Source: Pseudomonas gingeri (lineage in GTDB: Bacteria > Pseudomonadota > Gammaproteobacteria > Pseudomonadales > Pseudomonadaceae). Taken from it: a stretch of DNA of 64,000 bases. Location: positions 768,542 to 832,541 of the forward strand of contig NZ_JACAOR010000005.1 of NCBI RefSeq assembly GCF_013386115.1. The letters run 5' to 3'. The position numbers and the translations under genes were made by a program. The notes below the pieces were generated by a model. That model did not search any database and was not told the DNA's origin. It was given only the letters and a program-made list of their open reading frames with translations. This document shows positions 47,063 through 56,419 of the stretch, in pieces. How positions within the stretch are numbered: the first letter of the stretch is position 1; the number at the start of each line of letters is the position of its first letter.

Positions 47063-48307
47063 ATGAAGCACTTCGATACGTTGTCACGTTCACCGCTTTC
47101 CATCGGCACTCTGCTCGGCCTGGGACTGCTCTGCGCACCCGGCGCCCGGGCGGACTTTATCGCCGACAGCAAGGGCAGCCTGGAGGCGCGCAACGTCTAT
47201 TTCAATCGCGACTTCCGCCAGCCCGGCTCGCGGGAAAAGGCCGATGAATGGGCCCAGGGGTTCATGTTGCGCCTGGAGTCCGGCTTCACCGCCGGGACCC
47301 TCGGATTCGGCATCGATGCCCTGGGCATGACCGGCTTCAAGCTCGACTCGGGGCGTGGCACCGCCGGTACCGGCCTGCTGCCGGCCGACCTGTCGAAGGG
47401 CGGTTCGCAGGACAGCTACGGCGAGCTGGGCCTGACCGCCAAGGTGCGCCTGTCCAACAGCGTGCTGAAAGTCGGGACCCTGCAGCTCAAGGATCCGGTG
47501 GTGATTTCCAACGACACCCGCCTGCTGCCCAGCACGTTCAAGGGCGGCGTGTTGAACGTGCAGGAGATCGACCGGCTGAAGCTGACGGCGGGGCAACTGA
47601 GCCAGATCAACTATGTCGACTCCACCGACTACCAGGACATGAGCGCCAACCGCATTGGCGGCGTCAGCGACAAGTTCCAGTTCGCCGGGGCCGACTACCA
47701 GTGGCTGCCGAACCTGCTCACCCAGTATCGCTACGGCAAGTTGCAGGACATCTACCAGCAGAACTTCGTCGGCCTGGTGCATAACTGGGACCTGGGGGCC
47801 GGGCAGGGCCTGAAGAGCGACCTGCGCTACGCCCGCAGCACCGAGGACGGTAACTTCCGGCCGCTGGACAACCGGGCCCTGGGCGCGATGTTCACCTACA
47901 GCCTCAAGGGCCATGCCCTTGGCGTGGGCTATCAGCGCATGAGTGGCGACGATCCGTTCCCGTACATCGGCCACAGCGACCCGTACCTGGTGAACTTCGT
48001 GCAGATCGGCGACTTCGCCAATATCAACGAGCGTTCCTGGCAGCTGCGTTATGACTACAACTTCGCCGCCCTCGGCTTGCCGGGCCTGAGTTTCATGACC
48101 CGCTACGTGTCCGGCGACAACGTGCAACGCGCGGCGCCGGGCGAAGGGCGGGAATGGGAGCGCAACACCGACATCGGCTACGTGGTGCAGGACGGTACGT
48201 TCAAGGGCGTGGGCGTGAAATGGCGCAACGCGACGGTGCGCTCGAACTTTGGCAATGACCTGGACGAGAACCGCCTGATCCTCAGCTACACCCTGGCGCT
48301 CTGGTAG
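47063..48307 (+). CDS. OprD-family outer-membrane porin
   Basis: 414 residues. The signal peptide ends near residue 31 (LCAPGARA), then the OprD N-terminus DFIADSKGSLEARNVYFNRDF. The rest alternates for an 18-strand barrel and ends SYTLALW with a terminal aromatic. CAGGAG lies 7 bases before ATG 47063. OprD-type channels admit amino acids or carboxylates. Its place behind an MFS symporter suggests both carry the same acid, which the DUF1445 enzyme then handles. Confidence 0.92.
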   Translation: MKHFDTLSRSPLSIGTLLGLGLLCAPGARADFIADSKGSLEARNVYFNRDFRQPGSREKADEWAQGFMLRLESGFTAGTLGFGIDALGMTGFKLDSGRGTAGTGLLPADLSKGGSQDSYGELGLTAKVRLSNSVLKVGTLQLKDPVVISNDTRLLPSTFKGGVLNVQEIDRLKLTAGQLSQINYVDSTDYQDMSANRIGGVSDKFQFAGADYQWLPNLLTQYRYGKLQDIYQQNFVGLVHNWDLGAGQGLKSDLRYARSTEDGNFRPLDNRALGAMFTYSLKGHALGVGYQRMSGDDPFPYIGHSDPYLVNFVQIGDFANINERSWQLRYDYNFAALGLPGLSFMTRYVSGDNVQRAAPGEGREWERNTDIGYVVQDGTFKGVGVKWRNATVRSNFGNDLDENRLILSYTLALW

Positions 48308-48350
48308 GCCCCGGGATAACGCCGTTCCATTCGGCTTAAGGGGAAGCAGA

Positions 48351-48384
48351 AAAGCCGCGCCCTGATGGTTGAGGGCGCGGCTTT
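48351..48384 (+). terminator. Intrinsic terminator after the OprD gene
   Basis: AAAGCCGCGCCC and its complement GGGCGCGGCTTT make a perfect 12-bp stem with a 10-base loop. It lies 43 bases after the porin stop and before a convergent gene, so it may be bidirectional. Confidence 0.85.
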
Positions 48385-48400
48385 GGCGCAGGCGGGTGGA

Positions 48401-48709
48401 TCACTTGTCTTTCTTTTCACTCTGGAAAGCGGCGGTCTTGGCGTCGAGCTTGACTTCCCATTTCACGCCGTCGGTGCCGGTCAGTTCGACCTCGTAGACA
48501 TAACCGCCGCCGGCGACCTGATCGAGTTCGGTGTCGGTGATGGTGGCGCCGGGGTGCTTGGCCAGGGCGGCCTGGTTGAGCTTCTCGAAGTCGGCGATGG
48601 CGCCGGATTTGAGCAGCCCGGGAATATGGTCCGGACGAACGTCGGCCTGGGCGAAACCGGCGGCGAGGGTCAGGGCGGTGGCAGTCAGCAGTGTGGTAAA
48701 TGGTTTCAT
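48401..48709 (-). CDS. PepSY-domain periplasmic protein
   Basis: 102 residues with a signal peptide (LLTATALTLAAGFAQA, cleavage near 22). The mature part has the PepSY pattern: FEKLNQAALAKHPGATITDTEL and YVYEVELTGTDGVKWEVKLDA. Such small proteins are usually in the periplasm and may inhibit proteases or sense envelope conditions. No neighbouring two-component gene is present. AAGGGATCTTCCAG precedes the ATG. Confidence 0.82.
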   Translation of the reverse strand: MKPFTTLLTATALTLAAGFAQADVRPDHIPGLLKSGAIADFEKLNQAALAKHPGATITDTELDQVAGGGYVYEVELTGTDGVKWEVKLDAKTAAFQSEKKDK

Positions 48710-48786
48710 CTGGAAGATCCCTTGATTGAATGGCTTCAGTGGGATCAGCTTAGGTGTTGCAACTTAATTCATCCTTAATCCCTGAA

Positions 48787-48808
48787 ACCGGCGCCCCGGG
48801 GCGCCGGT
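48787..48808. terminator. Palindromic terminator after glpQ
   Basis: ACCGGCGCCCC and GGGGCGCCGGT form an exact 22-bp palindrome 18 bases beyond the glpQ stop on the minus strand. It separates glpQ from the PepSY gene. Confidence 0.65.
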
Positions 48809-48825
48809 CCATGGGGCGAGGCGGC

Positions 48826-49950
48826 TCAGTAGCCGTTGGCCTCGAGGATCTGCGGCACGGTCTTCGGTGAAGCGCGCTTGAAGTACTTCAGCAGTTCCGA
48901 GGCGCGGTTGGTGAAGATGCCATCGACGCCGGCGTCGAGGACCTTCTTGAAGTCCTGGGGTTCGTCGACGGTATAGACGTGCACCAGCAGACCCTTGTCA
49001 TGGGTGTACTTGTTCATCCAGGGTTTGACCAGGTCCGAATAGCTCTGGTCGCCGCCATGGGTCAGCTCCGCCGACGGGCCGGTGCCGATGGCGCCCTGGG
49101 CCTTGGCGTAGTCGATCCACTGCTCGAATTCGGCCTTGTCCTTGGGTTCCTGCCGGGCGTAGTAGGCGGCCTTGGTCTTCTCGCCGGAGTCGGCGAAGCT
49201 GACCTTCGACTTCGGTTCGATGCTGCCTTCACCGACCCACAGCAGGAGGATTTTCGGGGTGTCCGGCATTTCCTTCTGCAACAGCTCCAGGCTGCTCTTC
49301 TCGAAGGTCTGCAGGATCACCTTGCCTTTGCCCTGGCCGACCTGGGGCTGTTCCTTGGACACCACCGTGTTGGCGCTCAGCAGGCCGCGTTCCTGCAACT
49401 TGTTCTTCAGGTCATGTTCGATGCCGGGGAACTGCTTGGGCTCCTTGGTCTCGATGTACAGGCCCGGCTGGTGTTTCGGGTTGGCCTGGGCGATATCGAT
49501 GATCTGGTCCAGGCTGAGGATCTTCAGGCCGACATAGGCCGGGCGGGCACGCTCCGGGTAGGCCTTGTTGAACCAGCTGCCGGCGTCCAGGGTCTGCAGC
49601 TCGGCCCAGGTGAACTCGTTGGCCGGGCTGTCCTTGCGCTCGGGGAACTTGCTGGCGACGTCGGTGGTGCGCGACAGGTTGTTGTCGTGCAGGGCGAAGA
49701 TCACACCGTCCTTGCTGCGTTGCAGGTCCATTTCCAGGTAGTCGGCGCCCAGGTCGCGGGCCAGGGTGTAGGACGCCGCAGTGGATTCGGGGGCATCGAA
49801 CGAGGCGCCACGGTGGGCGATAACGGCCGGATGCGGGATACCGTGGGTGGCGGCGAGATCGGCCGAGGCGGTGCTGGCCTGCGCGCTGCTCAGGCCCATG
49901 GCCAGCAACAGGCTCACGATCAGGGTACTTTTGCTGAAGGTGACGGGCAT
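48826..49950 (-). CDS. glpQ: Periplasmic glycerophosphodiester phosphodiesterase
   Basis: 374 residues with a signal peptide (IVSLLLAMGLSSAQASTA). The catalytic GDPD motifs are present: VIAHRGASFDAPESTAASY (HRG near 45), YLEMDLQRSKDG with the metal-binding Glu and Asp, and FALHDNNLSRTT with the second His. It hydrolyses glycerophosphodiesters to glycerol-3-phosphate and an alcohol. An AT-rich 110-bp leader precedes it, where a Pho-type promoter might be sought; I do not see a clear Pho box. Confidence 0.92.
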   Translation of the reverse strand: MPVTFSKSTLIVSLLLAMGLSSAQASTASADLAATHGIPHPAVIAHRGASFDAPESTAASYTLARDLGADYLEMDLQRSKDGVIFALHDNNLSRTTDVASKFPERKDSPANEFTWAELQTLDAGSWFNKAYPERARPAYVGLKILSLDQIIDIAQANPKHQPGLYIETKEPKQFPGIEHDLKNKLQERGLLSANTVVSKEQPQVGQGKGKVILQTFEKSSLELLQKEMPDTPKILLLWVGEGSIEPKSKVSFADSGEKTKAAYYARQEPKDKAEFEQWIDYAKAQGAIGTGPSAELTHGGDQSYSDLVKPWMNKYTHDKGLLVHVYTVDEPQDFKKVLDAGVDGIFTNRASELLKYFKRASPKTVPQILEANGY

Positions 49951-50093
49951 TTCGAATTCCTTTCGTGGAAGCGGGGGGAACTCCTTTTAACAATTGAATG
50001 CTTCAAGTGCTATCGCGAAACCGACATAAAGCTGACATGCGTCGTTTTTTGCCGGCGTAATCGTGATGGAATCTGCAATACGCTCGAGTCGCA

Positions 50094-50178
50094 GTTTCCC
50101 CTCCAGAGGGAAACGCACCGCCTGCCTTGTGTGTAAACCATCGACCCATGAGCCTTCCGGCTCTCCAGTGAGGTTTAC
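50094..50178 (+). promoter_or_regulatory. Structured leader with RBS-occluding hairpin
   Basis: GTTTCCCCTC/GAGGGAAAC forms one hairpin near 50094-50114. A second structure has outer arms GTAAACC (50133-50139) and GGTTTAC (50172-50178) and an inner hairpin GAGCC-TTCC-GGCTC (50150-50163). The 3' outer arm overlaps the GAGG ribosome site and ends one base before the ATG at 50180. Such a layout can act as a thermometer or a ligand- or protein-responsive switch; no known riboswitch class is recognised. Confidence 0.5.
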
Positions 50179-50179
50179 C

Positions 50180-50506
50180 ATGCGCATCACCTCTGAACTC
50201 ATCTGCCAGGCCGCCGACCGGCTCCAGGGTTTTGTCGGCCTGAACCGCAAGACCGGCCGATACATTGTCCGTTTCAGCGAAGACGCCTTCGGCATGGACG
50301 TGGCGGATGACGCGATCATTCCCGCCAGCGAATTCGTCTGGTTGCCAGCGGCGCAGGAGACCATGTGCCTGAGCCGCGAGCGTATTCAGTTGCTGCTGGA
50401 TCAGAATATCGATGATCGGATCGCTGTCAGCGAACCGCTGCGGGTGTATATGCGGCGCGTGGATATTCCGGAGATTGCTGCCTTGCGCCGGGTGCTCGCT
50501 ACCTGA
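50180..50506 (+). CDS. Small hypothetical protein behind a structured leader
   Basis: 108 residues beginning MRITSELICQAADRLQGFVG. It has no signal peptide or membrane helix. The first half is mixed strand/helix (KTGRYIVRFSEDAFGMDVAD), the second acidic then basic. I do not recognise the family, though codon use is typical of the genome. The leader of this gene can fold so that the ribosome site is paired, suggesting translational control. It is convergent with the glutamine amidotransferase-like gene. Confidence 0.7.
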   Translation: MRITSELICQAADRLQGFVGLNRKTGRYIVRFSEDAFGMDVADDAIIPASEFVWLPAAQETMCLSRERIQLLLDQNIDDRIAVSEPLRVYMRRVDIPEIAALRRVLAT

Positions 50507-50550
50507 CGTGCCGGCTCTGCTCAGCGATCGAAGCGATAGGCTCGCTCTAC

Positions 50551-51261
50551 CTATTGCGAGCGTTCCGTGCAGGCGCTGAGGAAGGCAGCAACCAGTGGTG
50601 GCGGGTTGCCTTGCAGGGCGGCCCGTTCCGGCTGGAACAGGGTTGCGACAAAGAACGGGTGGTTCTTCAGTTCCACCGCCCGCAGGTCGCCCAGGGTATC
50701 GCGACCGCTGGCCGATATCCCGGCGTCGAGAAAGGCGGCCTCGAACTCGGGGTTGATCCCGTAGCGGCAGCGATATCCTTCGTGGATCTGCAGGCGGGCA
50801 TAGGCCCTGGCGATCCGCGTGCCCGGCACCAGCGTGATGCTGTCCGTGGCCTCGACCAGCGAACAGCTCAATGGCGAGATGACCGCACGTGGCGAATCGG
50901 GCACCTCCTCGCCATGTTCTGCATCGGCCCAGCCGAGCACATGGCGGGCATATTCGAGAATGGCATGTTGAAATCCGCCACAGGTGCCGAGAAACGGTCG
51001 TTGCTGCTCGCGGGCATGCCGAATCGCCAATAACGCGCCTTCGAGACTGCGATACGGACTGGCCGGTACGCACCAGAAACCGTCGAAGACCGAGAGATCG
51101 GTGCCGGCTTCGATGCTGTCGGTGGCCAGCCAGTGGGGCCGCACCGTCACGTCGACGGTTTGGGCCGCCAGTTGCAGGGCTACCGGGATGGCCCGGTGGG
51201 CCGTGACCTGCGGGTCGTGATCGCCGACCAGGGCAATCCGGAGACTGGGTTGAATGGACAT
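50551..51261 (-). CDS. Class I glutamine amidotransferase-like protein (CTP synthase C-terminal type)
   Basis: 236 residues. The nucleophile elbow is PFLGTCGGFQHAILEYAR, with Cys near residue 94, as in the CTP synthase amidotransferase domain; the C-terminal His-containing segment HPFFVATLFQPE is also present. There is no synthetase domain, so it must work with another protein or as a stand-alone amidase. It is divergent from a LysR gene. Confidence 0.82.
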   Translation of the reverse strand: MSIQPSLRIALVGDHDPQVTAHRAIPVALQLAAQTVDVTVRPHWLATDSIEAGTDLSVFDGFWCVPASPYRSLEGALLAIRHAREQQRPFLGTCGGFQHAILEYARHVLGWADAEHGEEVPDSPRAVISPLSCSLVEATDSITLVPGTRIARAYARLQIHEGYRCRYGINPEFEAAFLDAGISASGRDTLGDLRAVELKNHPFFVATLFQPERAALQGNPPPLVAAFLSACTERSQ

Positions 51262-51340
51262 CCGTGTTTCCCTCGGCTTGTTGATTTCTGGCGCGAACTA
51301 TAAGGTGGCGCTGGCGCATTCAATATAGGCATTTATCCAA

Positions 51341-52222
51341 GTGAACAATGCATCGGCGCACTATCGACTGGAGCATGCGGACCTGGCCTTGATCCTGGCG
51401 CTGGTGCGTGGCCGCTCCCTGGCGCGGGCGGCGGCGTTGCTCAAGGTCGACGTATCGACGGTGTTCCGTGCGGTGCGGCGGCTGGAGGCGGCACTGGGCC
51501 AGAGCCTGTTCGAGAAGAGCCGGGCCGGGTATCTGCCCGGCAGCCTGGCGCAATCCCTGGCCGAGCAGGCCGAACGTGCCGAGCAGGCACTGGAGGCGGC
51601 GTGTATCAGCATCGAGCAGGGCGGCGAGGTGATCAGCGGCACCGTGCGCCTGACCTGTACCGATTCGGTATTGCAGAGCCTGCTGCTGCCGGCGCTGGCG
51701 CGGTTCATGCCGGCCTATCCGGCGCTGACCCTGGAACTGAGCACGACCAACGATTTCGCCAACCTGAGCCGACGCGACGCGGATATCGCTGTGCGCCTGA
51801 CGACGTCGCCGCCCGAGCATCTGGTGGGGCGTTGTCTCGGGCAGGTGAGCTATCGCGTGTGTGGCAGCGCGGCCTACCTGCGGGCGGCTGGCCACGAGGA
51901 TGCGCAGCGGCTGGCCTGGATCGCGCCGGATGACTCGCTGCCCGATCACCCTACGGTCACCTGGCGTCGGCAGCACTTGCCTGGCGTGCGTCCGGTTTAT
52001 CGCTGCAACAGCATGTTGTCGGTGGCCGAACTGGTAGGGGCCGGGTTGGGTATCGCGGTGCTGCCGGACTTCATGATCAGTGAGGCGCAGGGCATGCGGG
52101 CGTTACACCCGCCCTTGTCCTGCCATGAGTCGGCCCTGTGGTTGCTGACCCGCCCGGATTGCCGTGCCTTGCGCTCGGTGGTGACGCTGTTCGATGAGCT
52201 GGCCCGGTCAATCCGTCTCTAG
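51341..52222 (+). CDS. LysR-family transcriptional regulator
   Basis: 293 residues from GTG 51341, the only good start before the HTH. The HTH lies at about 10-66 (LEHADLALILALVRGRSLARAAALLKVDVSTVFRAVRRLE), followed by the effector domain (VRLTCTDSVLQSLLLPALARFM). It is divergent from the glutamine-amidotransferase-like gene, its likely target. No strong ribosome site is seen before the GTG. Confidence 0.85.
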   Translation: MNNASAHYRLEHADLALILALVRGRSLARAAALLKVDVSTVFRAVRRLEAALGQSLFEKSRAGYLPGSLAQSLAEQAERAEQALEAACISIEQGGEVISGTVRLTCTDSVLQSLLLPALARFMPAYPALTLELSTTNDFANLSRRDADIAVRLTTSPPEHLVGRCLGQVSYRVCGSAAYLRAAGHEDAQRLAWIAPDDSLPDHPTVTWRRQHLPGVRPVYRCNSMLSVAELVGAGLGIAVLPDFMISEAQGMRALHPPLSCHESALWLLTRPDCRALRSVVTLFDELARSIRL

Positions 52223-52244
52223 TGGCCTGTGTGGCTACGAGGTG

Positions 52245-52772
52245 TCAGGATTTGCGCACGAAATGCTCGTGCATCTCCGAGGTCAGGTTCTCGATGCGCT
52301 CGGTCAGTTGCTTGGTCATTTCCGTCAGGCGGGTGTTCTGCTCCAGCAACTCCAACAGTTGCGCGGTGTTTTTTGCGGCGGTGGCCTGGCGCTCGGTGTT
52401 GGCGATGGCCAGGGCTTCGCGGTGCTGGGCGTCGGCGTCGGACTGGGCCTTGTCGCGGGCGGCCTGGCGCGTCTGGGCCAGCAGGATCAGCGGCGCGGCA
52501 TAGGCCGATTGCAGGCTGAAGGCCAGGTTGAGCAGGATGAACGGATAGACGTCGAAGTGGGTGATACCGGTGACGTTGAGCACCACCCAGAGCAATACGA
52601 TCAGGGTCTGGGCGCCAAGAAAGGTCGGTGTCCCGAAGAACCGCGCAAAGGCTTCGGCCTTCAGGGCAAAGTTGTCGTTGCCAAAGGTCGGGCCGAGGTG
52701 CGCATGGGCGCGATGGAAACGCAGGTGATCGACTTTTTCTTCAGGTTTTACTTCGAGCGTGTCGGCGGTCAT
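52245..52772 (-). CDS. DUF1003 inner-membrane protein
   Basis: 175 residues. Two membrane helices (LGAQTLIVLLWVVLNVTGI, FDVYPFILLNLAFSLQSAYA) are flanked by the DUF1003 motif APLILLAQTRQAARDKAQSDAD (about 94-115). A C-terminal coiled coil follows (LLELLEQNTRLTEMTKQLTERIENL). The function is not established. The start is ATG 52772; the gene is convergent with the LysR gene. Confidence 0.85.
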   Translation of the reverse strand: MTADTLEVKPEEKVDHLRFHRAHAHLGPTFGNDNFALKAEAFARFFGTPTFLGAQTLIVLLWVVLNVTGITHFDVYPFILLNLAFSLQSAYAAPLILLAQTRQAARDKAQSDADAQHREALAIANTERQATAAKNTAQLLELLEQNTRLTEMTKQLTERIENLTSEMHEHFVRKS

Positions 52773-52855
52773 GGGGCACTCTTCAGGGCGTGGAAACAGG
52801 CCTCACTATAGACCTGTCGCCCGCTGGCAAGTGCCCCTTTCCTGGCGTTTCCCCG

Positions 52856-54172
52856 TCAATGTCCCTGGTCGTTGGCGAACATGCTGACCGCCTGCACGGC
52901 GTTGCTGGCGCCATCGCGGATCTGCAGGATCACCGTACCGGCTTCGTCCGCCAGGCCGACCCCCTTGGCCGCCCGGTCACGGGTGCCGTTCATGCTGTGG
53001 ATGGCCTGCTGGGTTTCGTTCTGGATCATGTCGATCATGCTGGAAATCTCGGCGGTCGAGCCGCTGGTGCGCGCCGCCAGCAAGCGGACCTCATCGGCGA
53101 CCACGGCAAACCCGCGTCCCTGCTCGCCGGCCCGTGCCGCTTCGATGGCGGCATTCAGGGCCAGCAGGTTGGTCTGGTCGGCAATCCCGCGAATGGTGTT
53201 GACGATGGCGGTGATCTGCTCCGAGCGTTCGCCCAGCTTGGCGATCAGCGCGGAGGAGCCCTCGATGTTCGAGGCGATCTCGCGCATTTCGGTGGCGGCC
53301 TGCTGGATCACCTGGGTGCCTTGCTCGGCGACTTTGCGGGTCTCGACCGAGATGTGATACGCCTCGCTGGCGCTCATGGCGTCCTGGGTGTGTTTCTCGA
53401 CCCGCTGGGTCACGTCCGAGGCGAACTTCACCACTTTGCACAGCTTCCCGCTGGCGTCGTAGACCGGGTTGTAGCTGGCCTCCAGCCAGACCGTCTGACC
53501 GCGCTTGGTCACGCGTTCGAACTGGCCGCTGAAGAATTCGCCCTGGTTCAGGCGACGCCAGAAGTCCTGGTAGTCGCTGCTGCCGACGGTGGCCGGGGTG
53601 CAGAAGACCCGGTGATTCTTGCCCTGGATCTCGGCCGGGCTGTAGCCCATCAGATCGAGGAAGTTCTGGTTGGCGCAGATCACGGTGCCGTCGGGGGTGA
53701 ACTCGATGGCGGCCATGGCCCGGTCGATGGCCTGCAACTTGCCATTGGCTTCGCTTTCCTGCTGCATCTTGGCGGTCACGTCCAGCGCGTACTTGACGAT
53801 TTTCACCACGCTGCCGCTTTCATCGCGGATCGGGTTGTAGCTGGCTTCCAGCCAGAGATTGCGCCCATCGGCCGCGACGCGCTCGAAGGTGCCGGACTCG
53901 AACTGCCCGGACTTCAGGCGTGACCAGAGCTGGCTGTACTCGGCGCTGCGGGCATAGGCCGGTGTGCAGAACAAGCGGTGGGGCTGGCCCAGGACCTGCT
54001 CCTGGCGATAGCCGGTGGCCTTGAGGAAATTGTCGTTGACCCGCAGCACCGTGCCGTTGAGATCGAACTCGATGACGGCCATGGAGCGGTCGATGGCGGC
54101 GAGCAGGTGGGTTTGTTGATCGATGGTCTGTTGCAGGGTCTGGATGGCTTTCTTGTGGGCGGCAAAGAACAT
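52856..54172 (-). CDS. Soluble methyl-accepting chemotaxis protein with two PAS domains
   Basis: 438 residues, no membrane segment. PAS 1 is at about 25-135 ([25 protein letters not shown]), PAS 2 at about 145-255 ([43 protein letters not shown]). The short signalling domain has [20 protein letters not shown] and ends soon after. It matches the protein encoded at 9.9-11.2 kb domain for domain, including the HRxFC motif that follows each first strand set. This pair is probably an old duplication. Confidence 0.9.
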   Translation of the reverse strand: MFFAAHKKAIQTLQQTIDQQTHLLAAIDRSMAVIEFDLNGTVLRVNDNFLKATGYRQEQVLGQPHRLFCTPAYARSAEYSQLWSRLKSGQFESGTFERVAADGRNLWLEASYNPIRDESGSVVKIVKYALDVTAKMQQESEANGKLQAIDRAMAAIEFTPDGTVICANQNFLDLMGYSPAEIQGKNHRVFCTPATVGSSDYQDFWRRLNQGEFFSGQFERVTKRGQTVWLEASYNPVYDASGKLCKVVKFASDVTQRVEKHTQDAMSASEAYHISVETRKVAEQGTQVIQQAATEMREIASNIEGSSALIAKLGERSEQITAIVNTIRGIADQTNLLALNAAIEAARAGEQGRGFAVVADEVRLLAARTSGSTAEISSMIDMIQNETQQAIHSMNGTRDRAAKGVGLADEAGTVILQIRDGASNAVQAVSMFANDQGH

Positions 54173-54354
54173 GGTGTTCGCTCGGAGAAGGGACAGCGTT
54201 AGGGTCAGTCCCTGTCGAAGCCCGGCTCACCCCGTCAGGCAGGGGACCGGTTGCCAGCGTTCCGTAGGTGGCACTTTGCCCTTATCGTCATACAAATCTG
54301 CCGGGAGTTGTACAGAAATCCGCCGTACGGCTTTTTGTACGAGGCGAGCGGACG

Positions 54355-55437
54355 TCAGGCGGAGTTGGCGAGGAACTCGGTGGACGGATCGGCGCTGGTG
54401 TTGTCGGCGCTGTTGACCTTGTTGCGCCCGGTGTTCTTGGCCATGTAGAGCGCCTTGTCGGCTTCGTTCAGCCAGGCGCCGGCATCCTTGAAGTCGGCGC
54501 GGCAGGGCGCCAGGCCGATACTCAGGGTGACCCGCAACTCCGGCACTTCCTCGCTGCGATAATTGCTGAATACCTGGCGCAGCCGCTCCATGACCTCGTT
54601 GGCCTGGGCCAGCGACATATCCGGCAGGATCACGCAGAACTCGTCGCCGCCATAGCGCCCGGCCAGGTCGTGTTCACGCAGGTTGGCCCGCAGGTCGCGG
54701 CTCAACTGGCGCAGCACGCTGTCGCCGATCAGGTGGCCGTAGGTGTCGTTGATGCTCTTGAAGTGGTCGATATCGATCACGGCGATCGTGGCCTGGCATT
54801 GCGCTTGCCGGCATTTGTGGAACTTGACGTGCAGCAGGTCTTTCCAGGAGCCGTGATTGAGCAGGCCGGTCAGGCTGTCGGTGCGGCTCAGGGCGCTGAG
54901 GGCACGCTTGTGCTCGGCCAGCTTGATCGCCAGCTTGAAGCAACCCATGCCGATGACCATCGGGTACAGGATCAGCACCGGCAGGCAGGCATAGATCTGC
55001 AGCTGGGTGGTCACCGGGTTGAACGCCGGAGTGAAGATCAGCCAGGACACCACGATCCCCAGCGCTTGCGCGGCCACGCCCTGGGCCATCAGCCGCGGGC
55101 CACCGGCGGCGACGTTGTGCATGGTCATCAGCGAGAGCATGTTGACGGTGACCAGGGGATTGAACTGCATGGTCGCCGCCCAGAACCCGCCCATCAGCGA
55201 ATCGACCAGAATATTGCGCCGCTCGGTCCGGTAGGGGTAACTGGAGTGGCGGGCGACCCGGTACGCCACGTGCGGCCAGGCGACGGCATTGAGCAGCAGC
55301 AGACCCCAGATCCAGGCTGGCATCGACAGGGGAGCGAGTGCGGCGATCACGCTGAAACAACCGATGCCAACGCCTACCGTTCGGGGCAGGTAAATGCGTC
55401 TGGCAAACGACTGCCCTTTGCCACGTTGGATTTCCAT
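54355..55437 (-). CDS. Diguanylate cyclase with MASE2 membrane sensor
   Basis: 360 residues. The N-terminal half has about five or six membrane helices of the MASE2 type, as in AdrA/DgcC (IYLPRTVGVGIGCFSVIAAL, YRTERRNILVDSLMGGFW). The GGDEF domain has SRTDSLTGLLNHGSW, DIDHFKSINDTYGH and the intact active-site GGDEF in RYGGDEFCVILPD. An RxxD inhibitory site is not obvious. It makes cyclic di-GMP at the inner membrane. ATG 55437 is preferred; an upstream in-frame ATG would add 44 polar residues. Confidence 0.9.
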   Translation of the reverse strand: MEIQRGKGQSFARRIYLPRTVGVGIGCFSVIAALAPLSMPAWIWGLLLLNAVAWPHVAYRVARHSSYPYRTERRNILVDSLMGGFWAATMQFNPLVTVNMLSLMTMHNVAAGGPRLMAQGVAAQALGIVVSWLIFTPAFNPVTTQLQIYACLPVLILYPMVIGMGCFKLAIKLAEHKRALSALSRTDSLTGLLNHGSWKDLLHVKFHKCRQAQCQATIAVIDIDHFKSINDTYGHLIGDSVLRQLSRDLRANLREHDLAGRYGGDEFCVILPDMSLAQANEVMERLRQVFSNYRSEEVPELRVTLSIGLAPCRADFKDAGAWLNEADKALYMAKNTGRNKVNSADNTSADPSTEFLANSA

Positions 55438-55607
55438 AGGTCTATGCGCCACTTTTTTCTTTATCTGAGCACAAAAGCTGTGCTCTGCACGGAACGGCCG
55501 TTCATCGGATAAGCAAGATGAATATTGTCGAGCATTCCGTAAAGAATAATCAGTGTCCTTCCAAGCCATTTCGAAGGTCTGGAAGGTGATTCAGGCGTCT
55601 GCGCCGG

Positions 55608-56222
55608 CTATTTGACGATTTCGTAGCCGGCGAGGAACAGATCCAGCGCCGATTCTATGACGCGGGTCTGCATCGGGGGATCCAGCGGTGGCTGGCCGAG
55701 GGTGATCTGTGGCCAGAAGGCGAAGGCCTTGAGCAGCCCGTGCAGTTGTTGGGCGGCAAATTCCGGGTCGACCGCCTTGAAGGTGCCGTCGGCCTGGGCA
55801 TCACGGATCCACTGTTTGAAACCTTCCTCGCGCTCGGCCAGGCGCGAAACCATATCCTGCGCGCGCTCGGGAGCATGGATGGTGGCGGCGATCGCCACCC
55901 GGGCCAGGTCGAGGAAGTTGCCGTCATTGAGCAGACGCATTTTCAGCGTCAGCAAATCGCGCAACTGGTCACGCAGCGAGCGCTCCGGATGGTAGGACAT
56001 ATCCAGTTGCGAAGCGCTGCTGGCCCACAGGCGGTGGAGGATTTCCGCGAACAATTCTTCTTTGCTCGGGAAGTGGTTGTACACGGTGCGCTTGGAGACC
56101 CCGGCGATGGCGGCGATCCGGTCCATGCTCGTGACCTCGAAACCGTCGGCGCGAAAGGCCTCGATGGCGGCCTGGATAATGGCTTCGCGTTTACGGTCGG
56201 TCAGGCGCAGGGGAACGGTCAT
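55608..56222 (-). CDS. TetR-family transcriptional regulator
   Basis: 204 residues. The HTH is at about 12-58 (REAIIQAAIEAFRADGFEVTSMDRIAAIAGVSKRTVYNHFPSKEEL). The C-terminal ligand domain is of the AcrR/TetR_C type (LLKAFAFWPQITLGQPPL). It is divergent from a metallo-hydrolase gene, with a perfect inverted repeat in between that is probably its operator. Confidence 0.92.
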   Translation of the reverse strand: MTVPLRLTDRKREAIIQAAIEAFRADGFEVTSMDRIAAIAGVSKRTVYNHFPSKEELFAEILHRLWASSASQLDMSYHPERSLRDQLRDLLTLKMRLLNDGNFLDLARVAIAATIHAPERAQDMVSRLAEREEGFKQWIRDAQADGTFKAVDPEFAAQQLHGLLKAFAFWPQITLGQPPLDPPMQTRVIESALDLFLAGYEIVK

Positions 56223-56294
56223 GGGCAGGCTTCAAAAGGGTTGATAAAAATTACACTCGGCAGTTTACTTGTCGGGCGCTTTGTTGCAAGCTAG

Positions 56295-56318
56295 AAACTA
56301 CACTGTGTAGTGTAGTTT
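56295..56318. promoter_or_regulatory. Candidate TetR-family operator
   Basis: Arms AAACTACACT and AGTGTAGTTT, exact complements, are separated by GTGT. The site lies between the divergent TetR and MBL-hydrolase genes, 73 bases from the regulator start. It also fits overlapping promoters for both. Confidence 0.8.
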
Positions 56319-56419
56319 GTTTTTTGCAATATTACCGGATCAAGGCTTGCGTGCGGCGGCCATCGATCACCCCGTACTGAACGTGGGAACTGCGCTGGGT
56401 TCCCGGGAGTCACCCTGTC

